Part shown: piece by piece, positions 8,709 through 17,113 of the stretch | Position numbering within the stretch: the first letter of the stretch is position 1 | How the letters are laid out: each line of letters opens with the position of its first letter | NCBI GenBank assembly: GCA_964613095.1 | Contig: CAZTFX010000007.1 | Coordinates: forward strand, 1 to 50,597 | DNA: 50,597 bases | Source of the DNA: RGIG4576 sp964613095 | Lineage (GTDB): Bacteria; Bacteroidota; Bacteroidia; Bacteroidales; Muribaculaceae | Direction of reading: 5' to 3' | Program-made: the position numbers and the translations under genes | Notes under the pieces: generated by a model | The model's input: the letters and a program-made list of their open reading frames with translations, nothing else | The model's database searches: none | Told to the model about the DNA's origin: nothing

Positions 8709-9806
8709 TTATCCTTTGCGGAGCTTTTCGAAGTATCGGTTGAGGATATCTTGGGCTGCAACAAATGAGCTCTGACGATTACTTAACACAAGGTTTTCTT
8801 TGCTTATGAGCAAGTCTTCAATTTCGGGGTCGTTGTAGAAATTGGATTTTAATCGTTCGTTGATGGTTTCAATCATCCAATATTTATCTTGTTCGCGACG
8901 CTTTTGTGCGAAATATCCATTAGTTTTTACGAATTCAAAATATCGGTCAATCATATCCCAAACTTCAGCGATACCTATCTCAAAATAACCTGAATAGGTA
9001 AGCACTTCGGGTGTCCATCCGCTAGGTGGTAATGGGAATAGATGTAGTGCATTGCGGAATTGAGTTTGTGCCAATTTTGCCCGTTCAATGTTATCGCCAT
9101 CGGCTTTGTTGATAACGATTCCATCTGCCATTTCCATGATACCGCGTTTGATTCCTTGCAGTTCATCGCCGGTACCTGCCAATTGGATTAAAAGGAAGAA
9201 ATCAACCATAGAATGAGCTGCAGTCTCACTTTGTCCCACACCTACTGTTTCCACTATGATATTGTTATAGCCGGCAGCTTCACAAAGAATTATACTTTCG
9301 CGAGTCTTTCGTGCTACACCCCCTAAAGAACCTGCCGATGGACTGGGACGAATAAATGCATCGGGGTGAAGGGTGAGTTTCTCCATTCGGGTTTTATCAC
9401 CTAAAATACTGCCTTTTGATCGTTCACTGCTCGGGTCGATTGCCAAAACAGCAAGTTTTCCTCCCCCTTTAAGCACATGAAGACCGAAAACGTCGATAGA
9501 TGTACTTTTCCCGGCACCCGGTACACCTGTTATACCTATGCGTCGAGAATTTCCGGAGTGAGGCAGACATTTTTCTATAACTTCTTGAGCTACCGCCTGA
9601 TGTTCCGGGTTCTGGCTTTCCACTAATGTTACTGCTTGGCTAAGAATGCTGACGTTTCCTTTTAAAATACCTTCTACATATTCACCTGCAGATAATAATG
9701 TGCGACGGCGTTTACGTTTCATGTATGGGTTTACTATAGGTGGTTGTGCAACACCTTCATTTACTGTAAGTCCCAAGTATTTTTCATCGTTTTCAGGATG
9801 TTCCAT
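8709..9806 (-). CDS. meaB: Methylmalonyl-CoA mutase-associated GTPase MeaB
   Basis: A 365-aa G3E-type GTPase that chaperones B12-dependent methylmalonyl-CoA mutase by gating cofactor loading and protecting it from inactivation. The P-loop GVPGAGKST is at 94-102, with LAIDPSSERSKGSILGDKTRM, ETVGVGQSE and the base-specificity motif NKAD also clear. An N-terminal arm and a C-terminal helical part complete the usual length. Mutase genes are not in the window, so the partner is elsewhere. It starts 22 bp after the long DUF1573 gene, and its end abuts the four-helix-bundle gene. Confidence 0.95.
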   Translation of the reverse strand: MEHPENDEKYLGLTVNEGVAQPPIVNPYMKRKRRRTLLSAGEYVEGILKGNVSILSQAVTLVESQNPEHQAVAQEVIEKCLPHSGNSRRIGITGVPGAGKSTSIDVFGLHVLKGGGKLAVLAIDPSSERSKGSILGDKTRMEKLTLHPDAFIRPSPSAGSLGGVARKTRESIILCEAAGYNNIIVETVGVGQSETAAHSMVDFFLLIQLAGTGDELQGIKRGIMEMADGIVINKADGDNIERAKLAQTQFRNALHLFPLPPSGWTPEVLTYSGYFEIGIAEVWDMIDRYFEFVKTNGYFAQKRREQDKYWMIETINERLKSNFYNDPEIEDLLISKENLVLSNRQSSFVAAQDILNRYFEKLRKG

Positions 9807-9828
9807 ATTTATATTCAGATTTATTGTT

Positions 9829-10926
9829 TTAATTATTGATTAATTGCCCCACTAAACGTACTGTTTGTTGTGCATTATTGGGATCATTTGTAATTATCTC
9901 TACTTTTGCATTGAGTAACTTGTCAAGTTTTTTGGGGTTAACCGAAATTTCCACTTGAGTTCTTTTGCCCGGTTTGATTTCGGTGTTTTTACATGTTATA
10001 TCGATACCTTTATCAAGAGTATAAATTTTGCGTATGTAAAGTTTGGATTTTCCTGTATTCTGTATCTCAAAATGGTTTGTAACCGAGTCTTCATTAATGT
10101 TTATACGGTCAAAATCAACTTTTGAGGTAGAGAGTTTGGCTATTGGAGCATTTTCAAGTTCTTTTTGTGATAATTTGTCAAAATTCTCAAATAATCTTGC
10201 TGTTACATTGATTTTCCCAATACCCGCAACCGGATTATTGCTGTTTCCTGATATTGGTACTGCTTCCATTGTGAAGTGGTCTTGAGAAAATCCCCAATCA
10301 TTACTTTTTTCGGAGTGATAAGTAATGGTAATCGTTGCTAATTCTCCAGGTAACACAGTTTCCGGTACGATACCTATTTGAAGGTGCTTGGGGATATCAT
10401 GGAACACAGCTTTCAAAGTATCATTGCTTTGATTGTAAAGACTGATAAATTGTGTTCTGGACTTTCCTTTTGTTAATTCTCCAAAAGGAATAATTTGTTG
10501 TTCAAGTTTTAATGCGCCTATGCTTATAGGATATTTCTGTTGAATTGTTGAGGGAACCCCTATTACATTACCTTTTATTTTTAATACGCTTTTTCTTGGT
10601 GTTCCGGTAGTATAAACATAAATATCTTTGTCAAATCTTCCCGGACGTCCATTGGGGTTATATGTAACAATAACCGAAGCTGTATCACCGGGAACAATGG
10701 AACCTAAAGTATAGGAAGTAGCCGTGCAACCACATGTAGCACGCACATTGGTGATTCTTATAACGGAGTCACCTGTGTTTATCATTTTCATTTCACACGT
10801 CATTTTACCCGACTCTTCTTTGAATGTACCAAAATCATGGGTAGTGTTAAGCCATGTGGCAACACCTTGGGCATGACAGAAAAGTGTCATAAAGATGAGT
10901 GTAATTGAAAATACAAAAATCCTCAT
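9829..10926 (-). CDS. Multi-domain DUF1573 exported protein
   Basis: Exported protein of 365 aa counted from the ATG at 10926. The frame is open to 11031, but the signal peptide (MRIFVFSITLIFMTLFCHAQG) begins at 10926, 4 bp after the upstream stop, so that start is preferred. The first domain has the DUF1573 hallmarks HDFGTFKEE, ATCGCT and YNPNGRPGRFDKDI. A degenerate middle domain follows, and a third ASH/Ig-like domain (KVDFDRININEDSVTNHFEIQNTGKSKLYI) ends the protein. The family is common in Bacteroidetes; its role is unknown, and repeated beta-sandwich domains suggest binding or scaffolding in the periplasm or on the surface. Confidence 0.88.
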   Translation of the reverse strand: MRIFVFSITLIFMTLFCHAQGVATWLNTTHDFGTFKEESGKMTCEMKMINTGDSVIRITNVRATCGCTATSYTLGSIVPGDTASVIVTYNPNGRPGRFDKDIYVYTTGTPRKSVLKIKGNVIGVPSTIQQKYPISIGALKLEQQIIPFGELTKGKSRTQFISLYNQSNDTLKAVFHDIPKHLQIGIVPETVLPGELATITITYHSEKSNDWGFSQDHFTMEAVPISGNSNNPVAGIGKINVTARLFENFDKLSQKELENAPIAKLSTSKVDFDRININEDSVTNHFEIQNTGKSKLYIRKIYTLDKGIDITCKNTEIKPGKRTQVEISVNPKKLDKLLNAKVEIITNDPNNAQQTVRLVGQLINN

Positions 10927-10930
10927 TATT

Positions 10931-11332
10931 TTATTGTTTTTGGGTAATAGGTATAGTTGTTCCTTCAATGGTAAGTGTTGTACGTTTTTCTCGTCCGTTG
11001 GTACGTACTTTAATATCCTTTTTAAAAGCACCCGGACGTCCTGCTGGATTATAGAAAACCTTTATTTTACCGCTTTTGCCCGGTGCAATAGGTTTCTTGG
11101 TGTATTCACGACCGGTGCATCCACAAGATACGGTGACATCTACAATAATAAGAGGTTTATTACCGGTGTTGATTACTTCAAATGTTGTATTTACAGGTCC
11201 GTTTTCTTCTTTAATAATACCGAAGTCATGTGATTTTTCAGGAAAAGTTGCTTGGGCGTATTTTTTATCGTTAGCAAAACCTGTACCAACTAAAAATATA
11301 ATTGTAATTAGGAAAAAAAAGATATGTTTCAT
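10931..11332 (-). CDS. Single-domain DUF1573 exported protein
   Basis: A 133-aa protein with a signal peptide (MKHIFFFLITIIFLVGTGFA) and one DUF1573 domain: KSHDFGIIKEENGPV, SCGCTGREY, and FYNPAGRPGAFKKDIKV. It is the first gene of the run that continues into the long DUF1573 protein (4-bp gap), meaB and the four-helix-bundle gene. The two DUF1573 proteins are clearly paralogous over their first domain, consistent with a local duplication. The role is unknown; the CGCT motif could place a free or disulfide-bonded cysteine in the periplasm. Confidence 0.9.
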   Translation of the reverse strand: MKHIFFFLITIIFLVGTGFANDKKYAQATFPEKSHDFGIIKEENGPVNTTFEVINTGNKPLIIVDVTVSCGCTGREYTKKPIAPGKSGKIKVFYNPAGRPGAFKKDIKVRTNGREKRTTLTIEGTTIPITQKQ

Positions 11333-11376
11333 ATATAATATGAGCCTTTTTGTTTTAAACGTATAATCTTAAAACA

Positions 11377-11384
11377 CAAAAATA
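11377..11384 (-). promoter_or_regulatory. Putative DUF1573-meaB operon promoter, -7 box
   Basis: CAAAAATA on the plus strand reads TATTTTTG on the minus strand (TANNTTTG match). Initiation near 11373 gives a leader of about 41 nt before the start at 11332. The divergent GHL10 gene has a looser box, TAACTTTA, at 11508-11515. Confidence 0.4.
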
Positions 11385-11543
11385 CAAATAAAAGATTAGA
11401 TTCGTTCTCATTTCATGAAATTTATGATAATAATACTTAATTGTGGTAATATATAAGTTTAAAAAAGGTTTAAGGGCTTAAATGTGTTTTATATGGAGAA
11501 AAAATACTAACTTTAGGTCGGAAATTTTAAAACTAACTATTAT

Positions 11544-13133
11544 ATGAAACTAAACATGAAAATGCTGGTTGCTCTATTTGTAGCAACGTTCTTTATGGGA
11601 ACTACAGCACAGGCAGAAAATCCAAAACGTGAACTTCGTTCTGTGTGGTATACCACAGTGGGCAGTATGGATTGGCCTAAAACATTAGGAGTTGGAGCTG
11701 AAGCACAAGCTGCACAAAAGCAGGAAATGCGTGATTATCTTGACAAGATGAAGGCTCTGAATATTACTTCGGTATGTTTTCAAGTACGTAGTGAAAGTGA
11801 TGCAATGTATAAGTCCGCTTATTGCCCTTGGTCTTCTTATCTTACCGGTGAACGTGGTTTGGAGCCGGGATGGGATCCATTGGCGTTTTGTGTTGAAGAA
11901 TGCCATAAGCGTGGAATTGAATGTTGGGCATGGATGAATCCTTATCGTTGGTCAAGAAGTGGTTATAATAGATGGAACACCGAGCATGATAAGGAAATGA
12001 AACGTGACGGATGGTTATTGTCACATGATGGAAAATATATTACGCTAAATCCGGCATTGGATAAGTGTAGAAAACGTGTTGTTGATGTGTGTAAAGAAGT
12101 GGTGCAAAATTATGCTGTGGACGGAGTCTTGTTTGATGATTATTTTTATCCTAATTATATAGCTCAAGACAGTACAGCTGCTGATTATGCTCTTTATAAT
12201 GCAACATCAAATGGTATGTCTATAGGAGATTGGCGTCGCGCGCATGTTAATCTTATGGTGAAAGAAGTTTATGAAATGATACAGTCACTTCGTCCTGATG
12301 TTAGATTTGGTATTTCACCTGCCGGTGTTGCCGGTAAAGCAGAAACATCGGGAGCACGTTATACTGCATTCAAGCCATGTGATGTAAAGGCTCCGGACTG
12401 GCAATATGCTACAATCTTCTCCGATCCACTTGCTTGGTATGAACAAAAGACAATAGACTTCTTATCTCCTCAAATCTATTGGGCAACTTGGCATAAAACA
12501 GCTCCATACGAACCTATTTGTGAGTATTGGAGCAATGTGGCAAATCATTTTGGTCGTCATTTTTATTCAAGCCATTCTATTGGTTCGGCAAATAAGCGTG
12601 TGAAAGGAGAACCACGTCGTAAAGGACCGGACCCTGCTGTATTTGGCGAATATGTAAAGCAAGTTGAAGCCAATCGTAAATACGATAAGAATAATGCTTC
12701 TGGATCTATTTATTTCAGTTCAAGAGGTCTTTACGGTCGTAATGAAGGTGATGCCGCTGTAGGTGACACTTTGATGAAATATTGCTATAATACTTTGGCT
12801 CTAAGTCCTGTTATTACATGGAAGAAGGCACCTAATTTGGGACAAGTGACAAATGCAACTGTTAAGAAAGGTATTTTGAGCTGGGATAAAGTTGAAAAGG
12901 GTAAATCTATTGTTAAATATACAATATATGCTATTCCTAACAAAGTTTCTTATGCAAAAGCTATGGCTGCCGATGGTGATGGAATAGATGCGAAATATTT
13001 GCTTGCGATTTCATACGACAATAAATATCAATTACCTAAAAAGAAACAAGGCAAACATTGGTACGCAATATGCGTGTACGACGGATACGGAAATGAGTTT
13101 ACTCCTGTAAAAGTTAAGTACAAAGGAAAATAA
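11544..13133 (+). CDS. Exported GHL10-family (DUF187) glycoside hydrolase-like protein
   Basis: A 529-aa secreted protein. The signal peptide (about residues 1-24, ending TAQA) is followed by a hydrolase-like TIM barrel of the GHL10 type: RELRSVWYTT, SVCFQVRSESDAMYKS, WMNPYRWS, AVDGVLFDDYFYP, and FGISPAGV. Acidic residues in DGVLFDDYF and in the barrel are candidate catalysts. The C-terminal 90 residues (about 430-529) look like a fibronectin type III/Ig-like module (LSWDKVEKGKSIVKYTIYAI). Family members are proposed to cleave bacterial or host glycans, but few are characterised. It is monocistronic, with a strong terminator immediately after it. Confidence 0.88.
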   Translation: MKLNMKMLVALFVATFFMGTTAQAENPKRELRSVWYTTVGSMDWPKTLGVGAEAQAAQKQEMRDYLDKMKALNITSVCFQVRSESDAMYKSAYCPWSSYLTGERGLEPGWDPLAFCVEECHKRGIECWAWMNPYRWSRSGYNRWNTEHDKEMKRDGWLLSHDGKYITLNPALDKCRKRVVDVCKEVVQNYAVDGVLFDDYFYPNYIAQDSTAADYALYNATSNGMSIGDWRRAHVNLMVKEVYEMIQSLRPDVRFGISPAGVAGKAETSGARYTAFKPCDVKAPDWQYATIFSDPLAWYEQKTIDFLSPQIYWATWHKTAPYEPICEYWSNVANHFGRHFYSSHSIGSANKRVKGEPRRKGPDPAVFGEYVKQVEANRKYDKNNASGSIYFSSRGLYGRNEGDAAVGDTLMKYCYNTLALSPVITWKKAPNLGQVTNATVKKGILSWDKVEKGKSIVKYTIYAIPNKVSYAKAMAADGDGIDAKYLLAISYDNKYQLPKKKQGKHWYAICVYDGYGNEFTPVKVKYKGK

Positions 13134-13145
13134 AAAATCTTAAGC

Positions 13146-13179
13146 AATAAAAAAGCCCTTCAAAAAGGGCTTTTTTATT
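13146..13179. terminator. Bidirectional intrinsic terminator
   Basis: aaaaaagccctt (13149-13160) pairs with aagggctttttt (13165-13176) around a 4-nt loop. A-rich and T-rich flanks on either side let it work for both the GHL10 gene and the convergent PIG-L gene, whose stop codon overlaps its edge. Confidence 0.9.
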
Positions 13180-13942
13180 ATTTAGAGAAAATGTCGCTGT
13201 CGGTTCGTCTTAGATGGATGAATGCCTCGGCATGCTTGCAGCGGAATTCTAATCCTCGAAAATGTTCCATCGGTGTGTGCCATCCATCGTATAGAGGTTC
13301 CATGTTTTGGCTTTTATGGCAACAGCATGCTTCTTTCTTTTGTTTGGCAACAGATGTAATATCTACATAGTCGGTAGGGGAGAATAATTGGGTTTGTGTT
13401 CCACTCATAACCTCAAAATAGTATAAATCAAAGTTATAACCAAGTCTGCGCCAAGCGTCATAAACAAGAAGTGAACACACTCTGTGATCGGGGTGTCCGT
13501 CAATAGGCCAATGCGTAAATACAATATCCGGTTTTTCATTTGCGATTAATTCACGCATTTCAACATATCTGGCTTTATTGATTTCGGTATCGCCATCAAT
13601 TTGTGTCATAAAAATGGGACGTGCACCAAGTATTTTGCAGGCTTCTTCACCTTCTTTTACTCTTATTGTTGCAGTTTCGTCAAGCGATTTACCCTCGATT
13701 CCTCTTTGACCTTTTGTCATATACACTGAAACGACTTCATATCCGGATTGTTTTAACAGAATCATAGTTCCCCCACAACCGGTTTCAGGATCGTCCGGAT
13801 GAGCTCCAATAATAAGAGCTTTTTTAGGAGATACTTTTTCTCCGTAAGTGTCAGAATTTTTAGCGACGATAGGTTGTGCTCCTAAAATAGCAGCTCCGGC
13901 AACAGCGGTACTTCCTATTTTTAACATTTTACGTCTATCCAT
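13178..13942 (-). CDS. PIG-L (LmbE) family deacetylase, Tat-type signal
   Basis: Zinc-dependent GlcNAc-type deacetylase of the PIG-L/LmbE family. From the preferred ATG at 13942 the product is 254 aa and starts with a twin-arginine-like signal (MDRRKMLKIGSTAVAGAAILG). The metal-site motif AHPDDPE is at 47-53 and HPDH at 150-153. The frame is open to 13975, but that start would overlap the predicted -7 box, and the twin-Arg N-terminus argues for 13942. The substrate is unknown; relatives act on N-acetyl sugars in glycans or small thiols. It stands alone, convergent with the GHL10 gene. Confidence 0.9.
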   Translation of the reverse strand: MDRRKMLKIGSTAVAGAAILGAQPIVAKNSDTYGEKVSPKKALIIGAHPDDPETGCGGTMILLKQSGYEVVSVYMTKGQRGIEGKSLDETATIRVKEGEEACKILGARPIFMTQIDGDTEINKARYVEMRELIANEKPDIVFTHWPIDGHPDHRVCSLLVYDAWRRLGYNFDLYYFEVMSGTQTQLFSPTDYVDITSVAKQKKEACCCHKSQNMEPLYDGWHTPMEHFRGLEFRCKHAEAFIHLRRTDSDIFSK

Positions 13943-13972
13943 AAGCAATAGTTTTGTGCAAGAATCAATACA

Positions 13973-13980
13973 CAAAGATA
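13973..13980 (-). promoter_or_regulatory. Putative PIG-L gene promoter, -7 box
   Basis: CAAAGATA on the plus strand reads TATCTTTG on the minus strand. Initiation near 13969 gives a leader of about 27 nt to the ATG at 13942 and excludes the upstream in-frame start at 13975. Confidence 0.5.
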
Positions 13981-14090
13981 AACATTTTGAGATTATATTT
14001 TTATAAATAAATTGAGAATTTTTCGAATAACTTGGAATAATGCTTTAGGAATGCTAATTTTATGGTATATTTCACTAATTAAAGACATTT

Positions 14091-15200
14091 ATGCGTAAGT
14101 ATATAGAGATTGAAAATCAAGAACGGGCAAGCCAAATATTGAATGGGCAAAAAGTTTTGGAAAGATATGCTTTTCAGTGTGTTGATTTTACCGAATTTAT
14201 ATTGGAAGTAGAAAATATCCATTTTCGGGATTGTCTTTTTATGGGGTGTAGATTTACAAAATCCATGCGATATAATCTGGATGGTTCTAATGTGGTTCTC
14301 ACTTCATTGAACGTACCCTATAATGTTTTTAAAACATCTCTATATACCGCACAATCTTTATATGAAGGTTATGATAGGCTGAATGCCGATTCTATGAATT
14401 CTTGTTATGATACAAAGGTGTATAAACATTATCTTGAGACGGGGAAAAGTGCTACCGATGTTAATGAGACTCTGGCACGTACTCTTCATGACCATTCAAT
14501 GAGTGAAGCTCTTCATGATTATTTATCGGGTTACAAAGAAAAAGATGTGGTTGCAATTATGGGAGGGCATGCATTACTGCGTTCCGATAACGTTTATCGT
14601 CAAATTGTAGAAATATCTAAAAGGCTTACCGAAGAAGGTAAACTTATGGTAAGTGGTGGAGGACCGGGAGCAATGGAAGCGACACATTTAGGTGCATGGA
14701 TGGCTGGTAGGAGTATAGAAGAAGTAGATGAGGCAATAAAAAGATTGTTGTCGAGTCCAACTTTTAATGATCCGAATTGGCTTAGTTCGGCATTTGAGGT
14801 AATGGAAAGATTCCCGCAATCAAAATATGAGAGTTTGGGTATTCCCACTTGGCTTTATGGTCATGAACCTGCAACACCTTTTGCTACACACATTGCCAAA
14901 TATTTTGAGAATTCTTTACGAGAGGACGGATTGCTTACCATTGCCAAAGGTGGTGTTATCTATACGCCGGGAAGTGCCGGAACTATGCAGGAAATTTTCC
15001 AAGATGCTGCGCAAAATCACTATCTTACATTTGGTTATGCAAGTCCTATGGTATTCCTTGATATAGATTATTGGACAAAACAAATGCCTGCATACACATT
15101 ATTGGAACAGCTTCAAAGTAGAGGTAAATACAAAAATCTTATATTATCCATTACTGATTTCCCAAAAGAAATAGTACAATCAATTCTGGATTTCAAATAA
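14091..15200 (+). CDS. LOG-family nucleotide-binding protein
   Basis: A 369-aa protein whose second half has the Rossmann-like LOG/lysine-decarboxylase-like fold: IMGGHALLRSD (about 156-166), GGGPGAMEA at 189-197 and PGSAGTMQE at 293-301, corresponding to the nucleotide-binding PGGxGTxxE motif with Ser for the second Gly. Family members hydrolyse nucleoside 5'-monophosphates to base and ribose-5-phosphate. The first 130 residues are an extra domain I do not recognise; a short NIHFRDCLFMGCRFTKS stretch is pentapeptide-like. The predicted role is purine nucleotide turnover, by homology. The flippase gene follows and probably has its own promoter. Confidence 0.82.
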   Translation: MRKYIEIENQERASQILNGQKVLERYAFQCVDFTEFILEVENIHFRDCLFMGCRFTKSMRYNLDGSNVVLTSLNVPYNVFKTSLYTAQSLYEGYDRLNADSMNSCYDTKVYKHYLETGKSATDVNETLARTLHDHSMSEALHDYLSGYKEKDVVAIMGGHALLRSDNVYRQIVEISKRLTEEGKLMVSGGGPGAMEATHLGAWMAGRSIEEVDEAIKRLLSSPTFNDPNWLSSAFEVMERFPQSKYESLGIPTWLYGHEPATPFATHIAKYFENSLREDGLLTIAKGGVIYTPGSAGTMQEIFQDAAQNHYLTFGYASPMVFLDIDYWTKQMPAYTLLEQLQSRGKYKNLILSITDFPKEIVQSILDFK

Positions 15201-15209
15201 AATGTGAAT

Positions 15210-15241
15210 TTTGGGATTTATAGATTATTGATGTACCTTTG
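15210..15241 (+). promoter_or_regulatory. Consensus promoter at the flippase start
   Basis: TTTG (15210-15213), a 20-bp spacer and TACCTTTG (15234-15241) form a full match to the Bacteroidetes promoter. Initiation would fall near 15245, only about four bases before the ATG at 15249. Confidence 0.6.
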
Positions 15242-15248
15242 TGATGTT

Positions 15249-16742
15249 ATGGACAACCAACAAGAAGAAACAGGATTGAAATTAAAAACCGCGAGAACTT
15301 TAAAATGGAATACTATTGATAAATTCTCGTCGCAGGTGCTATATGCTGTTACCGGTATAGTGCTTGCTAATGTTATATCAAAGGCAGAATTTGGTCTTGT
15401 GGGAGCAATATTGGTGTTTCAGGCATTTGCTTCATTGCTTGTAGATAGTGGATTTTCCACAGCTCTTATTCAGCGGAAGAACCCTACTGAGACCGATTAT
15501 AGTACGGTCTTTTGGTTTAATATGGGTGTGAGTGTGATTCTTTATGTTGTTTTATGGCTATGTGCACCTTTTATTGACTCTGTTTTTCATGCAGAAGGAC
15601 AACTTGTTCCGCTTGCTCGTGTGATGTTCCTCACATTCATTCTTAATGCTACTGCTATTGTGCAAATGAATAGATTGATGAAGCAGATGACAGTGAGAAT
15701 GATAGCAATAAGCAATGTGATAGGGTTGATAGTGAGTGGAATAGTGGGAGTATGGCTTGCACTTGCCGGTTGGGGGGCATGGGCGATAGTATGGCAATCG
15801 ATTGTGCTTGCCGGAGTAAAATCGGGTATTCTATGGTTTACTTCATCGTGGGTACCGTGTTTTACTTTCAGTATTGTTTCGTTACGATCTGTTTTTAGTG
15901 TGGGAGCCGGAGTTATGGCAAGTTCATTTCTCAACACTGTTTTTATGAATATCTACTCGTTTATTATTGGTGCTCATTATAACCTTGTTCAACTTGGTAA
16001 TTATAGTCAAGCCGATAAATGGAGTAAGATGGGAGTGATGTCGCTTTCTCAAATATTTACGGCTTCATTTCTGCCAATACTTAGTGCAAAACAAGATGAT
16101 AAACAGGAATTTGTTCGAATGATGGCTAAAACCAATCGTTTTACCGGTTATATAACATTTTTCTCAATGGGATTGTTGCTTGTGTGTTCTACACAGATTT
16201 TTCATATTTTTTTCGGGACAAAATGGGATAGTGCCATATTAATGTTTCAGTTGCTTGTAATTCGAGGAACTTTTACTGTGATAACAGTACTTTACAACAA
16301 TTATATTATATCTTGTGGAGCATCAAGAAAATATGTTTACTCTGAAATAGTAAAAGATGTTTCCACTATTATTGCCATTGTAGTTACAATTCCGTTTGGA
16401 ATTACGTGGCTTGTTGCAGGACAGGTTTTCGCAGGAATAGCATATTTCTTTTATGCTTTGTATTTGGTAGGAAAAGTTACCGGATATAGTCGTTGGGAAT
16501 TAGTGAAAGACACTTTACCATATATTTTGCTAACAATTCTCTCGCTAATTCCTGCTATAGTTCTGTCTTGTTTTATTTCCAATGCATGGTTGCTCTTTGT
16601 TGCGCAAGTTTTAACGTCAGGAGTTATATATTTGTTGTTAAATAGGATGTTTAAATCTAAGATACAAGATGATGTTTTGGAATATATGTTGGGTGGTATA
16701 CGACGAAAATTGAGAAAATCACCAACTAAAAATATTTCTTAA
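15249..16742 (+). CDS. Polysaccharide flippase, MOP superfamily (WzxC-like)
   Basis: A polytopic membrane protein of 497 aa from the ATG at 15249, with about 12-14 hydrophobic segments. TARTLKWNTIDKFSSQVLYAV at its start and NRFTGYITFFSMGLLLVCS in the middle are typical of the Wzx/WzxC lipid-linked oligosaccharide exporters. It would flip undecaprenyl-linked repeat units across the inner membrane. The frame is open back to a GTG near 15204, but this lies in the promoter, so 15249 is preferred. There is no glycosyltransferase cluster around it. The 3' end overlaps the convergent DUF2752 gene by 24 bp. A second flippase sits at 39431-40909. Confidence 0.88.
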   Translation: MDNQQEETGLKLKTARTLKWNTIDKFSSQVLYAVTGIVLANVISKAEFGLVGAILVFQAFASLLVDSGFSTALIQRKNPTETDYSTVFWFNMGVSVILYVVLWLCAPFIDSVFHAEGQLVPLARVMFLTFILNATAIVQMNRLMKQMTVRMIAISNVIGLIVSGIVGVWLALAGWGAWAIVWQSIVLAGVKSGILWFTSSWVPCFTFSIVSLRSVFSVGAGVMASSFLNTVFMNIYSFIIGAHYNLVQLGNYSQADKWSKMGVMSLSQIFTASFLPILSAKQDDKQEFVRMMAKTNRFTGYITFFSMGLLLVCSTQIFHIFFGTKWDSAILMFQLLVIRGTFTVITVLYNNYIISCGASRKYVYSEIVKDVSTIIAIVVTIPFGITWLVAGQVFAGIAYFFYALYLVGKVTGYSRWELVKDTLPYILLTILSLIPAIVLSCFISNAWLLFVAQVLTSGVIYLLLNRMFKSKIQDDVLEYMLGGIRRKLRKSPTKNIS

Positions 16743-17096
16743 TACCCACCAAGTAATATACATGAAAAGTAGTGAATAGATTACTTTTTTTGAATTTATT
16801 TTCTTCCAGAAATTATAATATTTTTTCTTAAGTATTTCTCCAAATACATAAGTACCTACAATGGGTATTGATATAACAAATATGGCATTGAAGCGTATAG
16901 CTTCAAGAAAATTCCCATTCAGTAAAGCATGCATGGCACGTTGCGAACCGCAACCAGGACATTTATATCCTGATACCATTAAAAATTGGCATTTTGGGAA
17001 AAAATTATGAATAGTAGGATCATAAAAGAGATAGGTGAGCAAAAAGGCAATGACCAACATTGTCACTATCATAGATATGATGATCTTTCTTATCAC
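16719..17096 (-). CDS. DUF2752 small membrane protein
   Basis: A 125-aa protein with three hydrophobic segments (about 5-24, 70-88, 106-122) and the DUF2752 core KCQFLMVSGYKCPGCGSQRAMHALLNGNF (residues 35-63), whose CPGCGSQRA motif is diagnostic. The function is unknown; cysteine pairs suggest metal or thiol chemistry at the membrane face. The start is a GTG at 17096 preceded by AAAAGG four bases upstream, which is a rare Shine-Dalgarno-like site here. An ATG at 17072 is the alternative. It lies 17 bp after the GYF_2/CD225 gene, which frequently accompanies DUF2752 genes in Bacteroidetes (recalled, not checked). Confidence 0.85.
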   Translation of the reverse strand: MIRKIIISMIVTMLVIAFLLTYLFYDPTIHNFFPKCQFLMVSGYKCPGCGSQRAMHALLNGNFLEAIRFNAIFVISIPIVGTYVFGEILKKKYYNFWKKINSKKVIYSLLFMYITWWVLRNIFSW

Positions 17097-17113
17097 AGAA
17101 CCTTTTGATTAGC

